Source: Actinomycetes bacterium
Lineage (GTDB): Bacteria; Actinomycetota; Acidimicrobiia; Acidimicrobiales; RAAP-2
Length of the DNA: 6,618 bases
Assembly (NCBI GenBank): GCA_021791615.1
Contig: JAJYWG010000366.1
Span: 1-6,618, forward strand
Direction: 5' to 3'
Shown here: in pieces, positions 1 through 6,449 of the stretch
Numbering within the stretch: the stretch's first letter is position 1
Layout of the letters: each line of letters starts with the position of its first letter
Translations under genes and position numbers: made by a program
Notes under the pieces: generated by a model
Databases searched by the model: none
Told to the model about the DNA's origin: nothing
Seen by the model: the letters and a program-made list of their open reading frames with translations, nothing else

Positions 1-55
1 GGTGCCGAGGCGCGACAAGCCAAGGGGGCAGCCCGAAATGAGGCAGTAGGAGCGC

Positions 56-1133
56 TCAGGCGGCACGAGGCGCCGGCCGGCCCCAGCGCCTTTGTTTCTC
101 CGCCCTCATCTCGGCACGCCTCCTGCGTTCGGCGGCGAGGATCACCGGGTCACGAGGGTTGGCGTTGCGCCGGGCGAGGTAGGCGTGGAGGCGGTTGGTG
201 AGCATGGTGTGGTCCGGGTGGTCGGAGTTGTTGAGCACGAACTCGCGTAGTGGGCCGAAGTGGGCCTCGACCGGGTTGGCCCAGGAGCTGTAGGTAGGCG
301 TGAAGCACAGCTCCACGTTGTTCTTCTCGCACCAGGCCTTGATCTTCTTGGACTTATGGGCCGAAAGGTTGTCCAAGATGACGTAGGCCCTCTCCCCGTC
401 GGGGCGGCGCTCCCGGCAGCTCTTTATGGCAGCGAGCGAGCTCTTCACGCTCTTGCGGTGCCTGAAGACGCCGAAGACTTGGTCGTTGGCGTAGTCGTAG
501 CAACCTCTGGAACTGCCGTACGCCACAGTGCTTGTGGTAGTTGGCCCGGTTGCGCTGGGGCTTTTTCTTCTTGGCCCAGCAGCAGCCCCCGACCGGGTGG
601 ACCGCGAGGGGGCCGAGCTCGTCGAAGGCGAAGACCCTGTCGGGGTACTTGGTCATCACCTCTTCGATGCGGTCGAGCTTTTGCTCCTTGTCGGGGTCGT
701 TGGGCTCCTTCCAGGTCTTGGTCCACTGGAACGTGACGTTGTGCTTGACGAGGATCTCCCGCAGGCGCTCCCGGCTGATCACGACGCGCCGTGGCGAGTG
801 CCGGGCCAGGTGGTCGGCGAGCTTGCGTACGCTCCGGCGAGTGAAGGGCCGACCCAGGGTCTCCGGGCGAGCCTTGGCCGTCTCGACGATATAGGCCTCG
901 TCGTCAGGGCTGGTCAGGCGGGGACGGCCACCCGCCCACTTGGGGCCCAAGCAGGCCATGCCCATCTTGTTGAAGTTGTGGATGACCTCGCGCACCCGGT
1001 CCTCTGAAGTCTGTACGAGCCTTGCGATCACCGGCACCGTATTGCCCCCGGCCGAGGCCAGCACCACCAGGCCCCGGCGCACGAGGCGTTGGAGCTTGCG
1101 GCCTTCGTCATCAGTCAGCCTGCGGACCCTCAC
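56..1133 (-). pseudogene. IS630-family transposase, one frameshift
   Basis: This is a transposase of the IS630/Tc1-mariner superfamily, which cuts and pastes DNA at TA targets. The N-terminal part reads from a GTG at 1133. It has a helix-turn-helix region (about residues 1-65), a basic GGRPRL linker near residue 70, and the first catalytic Asp in VFAFDE (D171, codon 621-623). It stays in frame to GVRQF (about 510). The remainder (GCYDYANDQVFGV onward) is in another frame and ends with the TGA at 56-58. That part carries the second Asp in VILDN (codon 371-373) and the Glu in NPVEAHF (codon 266-268), exactly 34 residues apart, as in DD34E enzymes. Removing one base near 505-512 joins the two into about 358 residues, close to normal family length. 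All three catalytic residues survive, so inactivation looks recent, or the extra base is a sequencing error. IS630 elements can use programmed frameshifting, but I see no slippery A-run at the junction. No convincing terminal inverted repeats were found, and the left end may lie outside the window. Confidence 0.88.
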
Positions 1134-1204
1134 GGGATCTGCATGACGAGATCATTGCTGCTCGGGACTACCCAGGTGGTGGACCACCAGGCGCTCCAGT
1201 CCGG

Positions 1205-1603
1205 TCAGGGCACTAGCGCTGCCCACGAAGATGTGCCGCCCTGGAGTGAGTGAGTTTCAGAGGCCCGACGAGCTTTGTCGGCCCGTTGGTGAGCGATTAT
1301 CGAAGCCAGGTCGCCGTCGCCGAAGCGGCCATAGACAGCAGCATGGCCGAGGGCCTAGCCGGCCCGGGCCGGGTCGTGCAGGCGAGAAAGCGTGAGCGCT
1401 TCGGCCATTTTCACCTTGATGCGCTCCGTCCCCGCCGCCGCCGCTTCCACCAGCCAGGTCCTGGCCCCTTGGCCCAGGGCCAAGAATTGCGCCTTTGCCT
1501 CATTTGTGGGCGTTGGTTGGCGGGCTAGGGAGTGTGGTGTCTTTCGCTTGGCGACGAAGGGCCGGACGCTGCGCTGAGACAACTGGTCCGAACCGTGTAG
1601 CAC
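1205..1603 (-). pseudogene. istA: IS21-type IstA transposase, C-terminal remnant
   Basis: A minus-strand reading frame runs from about 1603 to a TGA at 1205-1207, with one internal TAG at 1355-1357. Before the stop it reads EAKAQFLALGQGARTWLVEA, then KVKMAEALTLSRLHD. After it, in the same frame, it continues ALGHAAVYGRFGDGDLASII and ends with THSLQGGTSSWAAL. From memory of the family, this order matches the C-terminal end of IS21 IstA transposases (a WALGHAA..GRF..GDLASI segment, then an HS.Q.GTSAW tail). In relatives the stop position is usually Trp, so a single TGG to TAG change explains it. The catalytic DDE core, the N-terminus and the partner istB are absent. This is therefore a remnant, cut off upstream near 1570-1603 and abutting the IS630 copy downstream. 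No alignment was run. Confidence 0.7.
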
Positions 1604-1651
1604 GGCCCGGGGACTAGCTGGGGACCAGGACGTTTGGGTACTTGTTCGACG

Positions 1652-1675
1652 CGCTCGCCCCCTGGGGGGCGAGCG
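1652..1675 (+). promoter_or_regulatory. Perfect 11-bp hairpin in SCO-gene leader
   Basis: CGCTCGCCCCC (1652-1662) is followed by TG and then its exact complement GGGGGCGAGCG (1665-1675). This makes an 11-bp, almost all-GC stem with a minimal loop, extendable by one G-U pair (1651/1676). It lies 4 nt before the G-rich ribosome-binding site of the SCO-like gene. It could be an operator, a leader hairpin that affects translation, or the stem of a terminator for upstream transcription, although no T-run follows. The CCCCC of the left arm could also pair with the G-run at 1680-1685. The stem is directly visible; its role is inference. Confidence 0.5.
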
Positions 1676-1679
1676 TAAC

Positions 1680-1688
1680 GGGGGGAGG
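1680..1688 (+). promoter_or_regulatory. Ribosome-binding site candidate for SCO-like gene
   Basis: GGGGGGAGG is a strong Shine-Dalgarno-like run. It would suit a start around 1692, where TTG occurs, but that TTG is in the wrong frame and meets TAG after eight codons. The SCO frame is open through this point (it reads DRPKIRALAADPTYAFRVV from 1694) but has no normal start codon until GTG at 1745. Either the original start was lost to a small indel near 1690-1697 or the site is not used. Confidence 0.4.
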
Positions 1689-1744
1689 TAGTTGACAGGC
1701 CCAAGATTCGCGCGCTAGCGGCCGACCCGACGTACGCGTTTCGG

Positions 1745-2393
1745 GTGGTCGCCGCGCTAGGCGCCGTCGGCGTTGTCTTGGTCGGCGCTGTCCCCGGAGC
1801 CATAGGGGCGGCCGACCCTCACGCCGGTCCGATCCTCGCCCAACCCATCAACGGCGCCCCGCAGGCGACCGACGCCCTGGACCGGTCATTTGACCTCATC
1901 GACCAGTATGGGCGACCGGTGACCCTCGCCAGCTTCCGTGGCAAGACGGTGGCGGTCACCTTCCTAGACGACGTGTGCACCTCTGTGTGCCCGACCATCG
2001 CCCAAGAGCTCCGCGCCGCCGATGGGCTGCTGGAGCGGGAGGCTTCGAAGGTCGAGCTCGTCGCCCTCAACGCCAAGCCCCCGCTACATCTCCCCGAACT
2101 ACCTCCAGGCGTTCGACCGCCAAGAGAACCTGACGTTGACGCCGAACTGGCTCTACCTCGCCGGAGCCTCCCTCCCCGAGCTACAGCGTGCCTGGCACGC
2201 CTTCGGCCAGTACGCCCAGCTCAGCCCCGCCGGCGCGATGGTCTTGCACAGCGAGTTCACCGACGTCATCGGACCCAACGGCCGCCTGCGCTACCTGCTC
2301 AACTCCGATCCCTGGCCCGGCACAGAGGCCACCCGGGCGTCGTTCTCGGTCGTCCTGGCCGACACCTTGAAGAAGGTGATCGCCTCCTCATGA
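1745..2393 (+). pseudogene. SCO1/SenC-family copper/thiol protein, frameshifted
   Basis: This is a membrane-anchored thioredoxin-fold protein of the SCO1/SenC family. Known members carry copper to, or keep thiols reduced at, the CuA centre of cytochrome c oxidase on the outer face of the membrane. From GTG 1745 there is a hydrophobic segment (residues 1-22), then FDLIDQYGRPVTLASFRGK and the CxxxC metal/redox motif VCTSVCP (C78 and C82, codons 1976-1978 and 1988-1990). The frame breaks in the C5 run at 2078-2082. Dropping one C restores YISPNYLQAFDRQ, then LTPNWLYLAG, and the conserved His of VLHSEFTD (codon 2247-2249), ending at TGA 2391-2393. The repaired length from 1745 is about 215 residues. 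The true start is probably upstream: the frame is open, basic residues precede the hydrophobic segment, and a strong ribosome-binding site sits at 1680-1688. Its stop overlaps the next start (ATGA). All three metal ligands are kept, so the indel is either very recent or an error. Confidence 0.85.
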
Positions 2394-3578
2394 CCGACCG
2401 GTTCTTCCGGCGCGCCGTGGCGATCGTCGCCTGTATCGGGATCGCCGCGACGAGCTTGAGCGCCTGCGGGGATCGCACGGCAACGAGCACAGCAACAGGC
2501 GCAGCGGTCCAATGGCCGACCCCTCTCGCCACCTCCATCGCCACCCTTTGGGAACCTGCGCGACAGTACCGATAGGGCATCTCGGCAAGCCGCTCGACAC
2601 CTTCTGGCAGCTGTTCTTCCGACCGAGCGGCGGGGCCACCTGGTCGAACCAGGTCGAGGCGACGGCAACGGCCACCAACGGTGCCTCGTGCTCGCCTCAG
2701 CGGGCCAGTCGCTCGTCGTCGGGATCCGCCCTTCCTACGATCTGCGCTTCAGCCCGATCATCGCCACCACCGACGGCGGCGCGACCTGGGCCAACGGCCT
2801 GCTCCGATGAGGGCCGGGCGGCGCATCCCGACGCCTTGGCGCTCGGTACTGCGGGTCACGCCCTTGCCGTCTCCGACGGCCTATCAGGAGATGAGGTACT
2901 GGCCAGTGCCGGGAGCCTGTCGAAGTGGCGGGAGCTTCTCACCTTAGGCGCCCTTCGTTGCACGAAGGCCGGGAAGGCTTGCGCTCCGAGGGCCATCACG
3001 GCGGTGGGCTACACCGATAGCGCGCCGACGGTCGGGGTCTCTTGTTCCAAGCCGGGCGCTGTCGGGGTGTTCCTCTACCACGGAGGTGCCTGGCTGACCG
3101 TAGCGCCGCAGCTTCCCTCGAGCGTCGTACACGGCACCGTCGCAGTCCTTGGCATGGGCTCTGAGGTCTCGGGGATGGCGGTCGTCCTCGGTGTCGCAGC
3201 CTCTCAAGGCAAGAGCCTGATCGTCTCGTGGACGCCGAGCCCCTCGTCCTGGCGGGCGTCTCCACCGCTCCAGCTCACCCGTGGAGAGAACCTCGTCTCC
3301 TTCGGACCAACCACCGGACCGACCTGTTCGTGCTGCTGGGCGCGCCGGGGGGTCCCAAACGCCTCTATATCACCGGCGGCCCGGCGGCGTCCTGGCGCCG
3401 GTTGCCGTCGCCGCCACCCGACACGGCCACGGTGGCAACCGGTCCCGCCGGCAGCATCGACGCGCTCGGCGTCAACGACACTGTGCTCACCGTCTGGACG
3501 CTCGCCGCGTCCTCGTCGACCTGGGCCAAGTCTCAAACGATTCACGTACCCGTGCAGTTCGGGTCGTCGAGCCCGTGA
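2390..3578 (+). pseudogene. Secreted lipoprotein with Asp-box (BNR-like) motifs, frameshifted
   Basis: This begins with ATG inside the SCO stop (ATGA overlap), so translation is probably coupled. Residues 1-26 are a lipoprotein signal: MTDRFFRR, a hydrophobic core, then the lipobox LSAC with C26 as the lipidated Cys. The mature protein should sit on the outer face of the membrane. As read it is cut by four small indels: about one base missing near 2550-2552, one missing near 2683, one extra near 2805-2808, and one missing near 3318. Correcting them gives one frame of about 396 residues ending at TGA 3576-3578 (…IHVPVQFGSSSP). Asp-box-like motifs are visible: SGGATWSN (about 2617-2645) and TTDGGATWANG (about 2766-2798). 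This suggests a beta-propeller/BNR-type fold. No sialidase active-site residues can be argued, so no enzymatic role is claimed. Likely disulfide cysteines occur in CTKAGKAC and SCSKPG. The preserved motifs on both sides of every break favour very recent damage or base-calling errors. Confidence 0.7.
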
Positions 3579-3871
3579 CCATCCCCCCGGCTCGGCTCGC
3601 TTGTCCGACGACGCTCACCCTTTGCCCATCGGCCGTGAAGACGGGGGTCGCCGCCACAACTGGGCCCGTGGCGCGTCCTGGGCCCACTGCCACAACAAAG
3701 GCGGGGACCGCCAGCGTCCGCCTCCTACCCGGGCCCTGGGGCGGCCCCTGCGCTCCTTCATCCCATCACTTGCCACGGCGTTCGCCCCTGGCAGGGCCCG
3801 TACGGCGCTGGCCCGGGCCGCTCAACACGGGTGCCCAGGGCCCGGCGAAGCCATAGCCACGGCGCCGCTGG
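3579..3871. other. Gene-free convergent gap with GGGCCC palindromes
   Basis: This stretch lies between the 3' ends of two convergent genes. Open frames cross it on both strands, but none has recognisable protein motifs; they look like the usual stop-poor frames of GC-rich DNA. It holds five GGGCCC hexamers (3662, 3680, 3731, 3794, 3838) and the 10-bp palindrome GGCCCGGGCC (3810-3819). The most economical reading is a bidirectional termination region. A degraded gene cannot be excluded. Confidence 0.4.
3661..3686. terminator. Possible bidirectional hairpin terminator
   Basis: TGGGCCC (3661-3667) and GGGCCCA (3680-3686) form a 7-bp perfect stem with a 12-nt loop, about 80 nt after the lipoprotein stop and between converging genes. 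There is no T-tract on either side, so intrinsic termination would be of the GC-only type often proposed for high-GC bacteria. Weak call. Confidence 0.3.
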
Positions 3872-5269
3872 TCACGGCACCCTGAAACTGAGGGGTAGCA
3901 CGGCCTCGACCACAGTCCCCTCGCCGGGGGCCGAGCGCACTTGGAGATGGCCTCCAAGGAGCCTCGCCCGCTCGTCCATGCCGAGCAGGCCCAGGTGGCC
4001 AGAGCTTGCAACCTCGTCGAACGCCACAGGCACGAACCCCTTCCCGTCGTCGGCGACGGTCAGCACCAGCTCGGTAGGACCGAAATTGACGCTGACCTGG
4101 AGCCAGGACGCGCAGGCATGGCGGACCGTGTTGTGGGCCGCCTCTTCCACGATGCGAAAGGCGGCGAGCTCAACGTCAGCAACAAGGCGTGCTTTGTTGC
4201 CGCTCACCTGTACTTCGGTAGCGAGGTGGGCCTCCTCTTCAACACTGGCCATGAGGCTCGAGATGGAAGCGGTCAAGCCGAGCTGGTCGAGGGCAGGAGG
4301 GCGGAGGTCCCGAGCGAGTGCCCGCAGACGCCCGGCAGCGTCACGGGCGTGGCGGGACGCCTCGTGGAGGCGGCTCTTTACGCCGGCCGGCACACCGGGG
4401 GCCTCCGCTAGGCTCTCCAGCCCGCGTGCCAGGTGGAGGAAAAGCTGGAGCGGCTCGTCGTGCAGTTCGCGGGCCAGGCGCCGGCGCTGGTCTTCCTCTG
4501 CCTGGACGATGGCAGACGCGTACCGGGCAGCTCGGCGGCTTTCTTCGCGCTCTTCGGTGACGTCTTCAAAGACCGCCTGCAGCGGCGCAGAGCCGGCCTC
4601 GGAGGGCAGCGCGGCAAAGCCCACTCGGTAGTCCCTGCCGTCGGACAGGCGCAGTAGCCGGCCGGCCTGGCCGGGGGACGAGACGCCCCTGTCGAGGAGC
4701 GCCTCGAGGGCGGCACCGACGATGAGGTCATTGCCGAACGCCGCTCGTGCGGCAGGATTGGCATCCAGGACGGCGCGCTGGCTGTCGAGGAGGACGATCG
4801 GGGCCCCGTTCGTCTCGAAGAGCTGGCGGTAGCGGGCCTCGATCCGCAAGCGCTCGGCGGTCGCGTGCTCAGCACGGGCGCGCGCGCGGCGCTCGGCCTC
4901 GATGCGCAGCCCGATGACGAACGCGACGAAGTCAACGAGCGCCAGGTTCACGATGTCGCTCCCGGCATGTCCCTGATCGTGGGGCAAGAGCAGGTCGGGC
5001 AGCCAGAGCAGCGTCGCCCAGAGCCCCGTGGCTGCCGATCCTGCCAGCCCGTAGCGCAACGCCGCGTAGGCGACGGGGACGACCAAGAGCGCTACAGGGA
5101 TCCCCACAGGGAAGCCGCTGGTCTCGAGGGACGAGTGCAGGTCGAGCTCCAAGTGGACTGCGGCGATCAGCACCACGGCTGCCTGAAGGGCGTAAAAGCG
5201 CCAGTCGCGAAGGGGTGGGTGGGCGGCACGGCGCAGGACCGCAGCGAGCTCAGCGCGACCGGAGGTCAC
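3872..5269 (-). CDS. PAS-containing HisKA_3 sensor histidine kinase (NarL-type partner)
   Basis: This intact 465-residue sensor kinase senses a signal, autophosphorylates on His and passes the phosphate to the regulator encoded just upstream. The N-terminus holds several hydrophobic segments (about 24-40, 55-72, 78-95 and 106-122), giving a membrane-embedded sensor with little extracytoplasmic loop. A charged, probably coiled-coil linker follows (122-148). A PAS-like domain spans about 143-238 (RYRQLFETNGAPIVLLDS… NPAARAAFGN), ending in the usual FEDVTEERE. The HisKA_3 dimerisation box is RRRLARELHDEPLQ with phospho-acceptor H270. The ATPase domain has EEAAHN (N380), ADDGKGF (407-412) and GHLGLLGMDERARLLGG (424-440). 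The start is GTG at 5267-5269, with no clear ribosome-binding site, and it overlaps the end of the regulator gene, which favours translational coupling. It is the only long gene in the window with no frame break. The ligand cannot be told from the sequence. Confidence 0.93.
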   Translation of the reverse strand: MTSGRAELAAVLRRAAHPPLRDWRFYALQAAVVLIAAVHLELDLHSSLETSGFPVGIPVALLVVPVAYAALRYGLAGSAATGLWATLLWLPDLLLPHDQGHAGSDIVNLALVDFVAFVIGLRIEAERRARARAEHATAERLRIEARYRQLFETNGAPIVLLDSQRAVLDANPAARAAFGNDLIVGAALEALLDRGVSSPGQAGRLLRLSDGRDYRVGFAALPSEAGSAPLQAVFEDVTEEREESRRAARYASAIVQAEEDQRRRLARELHDEPLQLFLHLARGLESLAEAPGVPAGVKSRLHEASRHARDAAGRLRALARDLRPPALDQLGLTASISSLMASVEEEAHLATEVQVSGNKARLVADVELAAFRIVEEAAHNTVRHACASWLQVSVNFGPTELVLTVADDGKGFVPVAFDEVASSGHLGLLGMDERARLLGGHLQVRSAPGEGTVVEAVLPLSFRVP

Positions 5270-5941
5270 GGCTGTATGGGTCGACGAGGTGGTGGGCGAG
5301 AGCGGAGAGGACCGCCTCGGTGCGCGATGTTGCGCCGAGCTTTTGCCAGCATCGCCGGCACGTGACCTTCCACGGTGCGCAGGCTGATGCCGAGCTCGGT
5401 CGCCATCTGCCTGTTGGAAAGGCCTCGGGCGAGCAGGGCGACCACATCGGTCTCTCGTGGGGTGAGCGCCCTGGCGCCTTGTTGCAGCTCAGCCGGTCCG
5501 TTTTGCCATTGCCGAACAAGGTGGCCCGAGAGCGCCTTGCCCAGCACGAAGACCCCGTCGGCCACGGCGCGTACCGCGTCGACGAGCTCCCTGGCGGAGG
5601 CGGTCTTTAGGAGGTAGCCGCCGACGCCGGCTTCGAGCGCTTCGGTCACATAGGCGTAGTCGTCATACGCGCTCATCATGGGGATCCGTACCTCAGGGTA
5701 GCGCGCCGCTGCAGCTCGGGCGAGCTCGAGACCGCTCGCCCCGGGGAGGCTTACATCGACGAGCGCCATCGACGAGCGCGACGTCAGGGCGCGTGCATCC
5801 CAACACATTGAGGCGCTCCTCGGCGGTGCTAGCCCGACCGGCCACCTCGATGTCGGGGTCGTGATCGAGCAGCTGGAGCGTTCCCTCGCGCACGAGTGCG
5901 TGGTCGTCCACGGCCACGACGCGGACCACTGCCCTCACCAC
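5250..5941 (-). pseudogene. LuxR/NarL-family response regulator, broken by 13-bp duplication and a 1-bp insertion
   Basis: This is the cognate regulator of the downstream kinase. The receiver domain starts VVRVVAVDDHALVREG (acidic pair D12/D13) and has the phospho-acceptor in DVALVDVSLPG (D58), Ser in MMSAYDD (S86) and Lys in GGYLLK (K108). The LuxR-type helix-turn-helix is LTPRETDVVALLARGLSNRQ followed by MATELGISLRTVEGHV. Two defects break the frame. An exact 13-bp tandem duplication at 5754-5779 falls on the D58 codon; uncorrected, translation ends at 5693 after a bare receiver fragment. An extra base in the T4 run at 5341-5344 replaces the expected LAKLGATSRTEAVLSALAHH ending. With both corrected the protein is about 225 residues, normal for the family, ending at TGA 5250-5252 and overlapping the kinase start by 20 bp. 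As read, the late frame instead ends at 5266, giving a GTGA overlap. The start is GTG 5939-5941 or 5936-5938, behind a good ribosome-binding site. Confidence 0.88.
5754..5779. repeat. Exact 13-bp tandem duplication in regulator gene
   Basis: CATCGACGAGCGC occurs twice head-to-tail (5754-5766 and 5767-5779; in the gene sense GCGCTCGTCGATG twice). One copy gives the normal receiver sequence DVALVDVSLPG. Two copies add 13 nt, a +1 frame change, immediately after the phospho-acceptor Asp. Neither flank extends the repeat. Confidence 0.95.
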
Positions 5942-6164
5942 ACCGGTCCCTCCCCTCGTCCGGAAGAGGGCCCTATCGGGCCCGTCTCTGGCGCACAGAC
6001 GCTCGCCCACACGGTCCAGCCTGCACCCGGGCGGTGCGGGATGCCAGCGTGGGACCTCGGGGACCGACCCCGCGACCCTACGGGGGCCCGGCGTTGGGAT
6101 CTGGGGTGCCGAACCCCGTGGTTTCCGGGTTCCGTCCCGCTGGCGGAAGGGCGACCATAAAGAC
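5942..6164. promoter_or_regulatory. Divergent intergenic region with several short hairpins
   Basis: This region separates the regulator/kinase operon (leftward) from the membrane-protein genes (rightward), so it should hold both promoters, but no confident -35/-10 pair is visible. It contains GGGCCC-TATC-GGGCCC (5968-5983), 26 nt ahead of the regulator start. It also has three inverted repeats with 5-nt spacers: GCACC/GGTGC (6023-6037), CGGGG/CCCCG (6058-6072) and GGGGT/ACCCC (6103-6117). The last two share a CCGA-type centre. They may be regulator sites or chance in GC-rich DNA. Confidence 0.4.
5948..5957 (-). promoter_or_regulatory. Ribosome-binding site of response regulator
   Basis: On the minus strand this reads GAGGGGAGGG, with 6 nt to GTG 5941 and 9 nt to GTG 5938. 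It decides the start at one of these two adjacent GTG codons over later in-frame GTGs. Confidence 0.65.
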
Positions 6165-6449
6165 ATGGTCGAGTTGCTGCGCATCGTGCTGGGCGCGCTC
6201 GTGGTGGCCTCGCTCGCCGCCATCGTCGTCTACGTAGTCGCGTTCGTCGCTGTCGCGGCCTGGACGGTGCTTACCAGCCATTGGTGCGACCCGCTCGCAG
6301 ACGAGCTGGACCGGGTGCTCGCCGAGATTGTCGGGCCCCAAGTACTGACCGCCTCCGCGGTGAAGCACGACGGCGGGCTCGTGGGCGTGCCGCGACGAGA
6401 ACGGGCGGGGGCGTTGCCTGGCCCTTTTGGTAGCAGGAGGTCCTCGTGA
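6165..6449 (+). CDS. Small single-span membrane protein, function unknown
   Basis: A 94-residue hypothetical protein. Residues about 5-37 are strongly hydrophobic (LLRIVLGALVVASLAAIVVY and on to AAWTVL) and form one long or two tightly packed membrane segments. A short acidic/amphipathic stretch follows (CDPLADELDRVLAEIVG), then a basic, Gly/Pro/Arg-rich tail. The start is ATG at 6165; the nearest purine run (GGAAGGG, 6145-6151) is 13 nt away, so initiation may be weak or leaderless. Its TGA overlaps the GTG of the next gene (GTGA), which supports it being real and co-translated. It is transcribed divergently from the two-component operon and could be a target of it. I do not recognise the family. 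Confidence 0.6.
   Translation: MVELLRIVLGALVVASLAAIVVYVVAFVAVAAWTVLTSHWCDPLADELDRVLAEIVGPQVLTASAVKHDGGLVGVPRRERAGALPGPFGSRRSS
6435..6440 (+). promoter_or_regulatory. Canonical ribosome-binding site AGGAGG
   Basis: A perfect AGGAGG lies 5 nt before GTG 6446, inside the end of the preceding gene. It fixes the start of the downstream partial gene and supports coupled expression. Confidence 0.8.

Noticed and set aside
20..1175. Terminal inverted repeats of the IS630 element
   Set aside because: Only a scattered resemblance (gGCAGC…AATGA near 26-41 and 1152-1165 reversed) was found; it is too short and gapped to define ends.
1152..1205. Frame-shifted extension of the IstA remnant (TGLERLVVHHLGSPEQQ, ending at 1152)
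   Set aside because: It is open and protein-like, but I cannot match it to the known IstA C-terminus, which normally ends just after GTSAW.
1250..1528. Plus-strand open frame of 92 codons
   Set aside because: It lies opposite the IstA remnant; the minus-strand reading has clear family motifs and this one has none.
1692..1720. TTGACA at 1692-1697 as a -35 promoter box
   Set aside because: It is a perfect hexamer, but no -10-like sequence lies 16-18 nt downstream, and it sits inside the probable N-terminal coding part of the SCO gene.
3281..3856. Plus-strand open frame covering the convergent gap
   Set aside because: It begins inside the lipoprotein gene in the wrong frame and is rich in Pro/Arg/Thr, with no recognisable motif. 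No ribosome-binding site supports a start.
2512..3885. Long plus-strand open frame of 457 codons starting at ATG 2512
   Set aside because: Only its 2550-2683 and 2808-3318 portions carry sensible protein. The start lies inside the lipoprotein gene and the last 190 codons are Arg/Pro-rich noise. It is one frame of the frameshifted lipoprotein, not a gene of its own.
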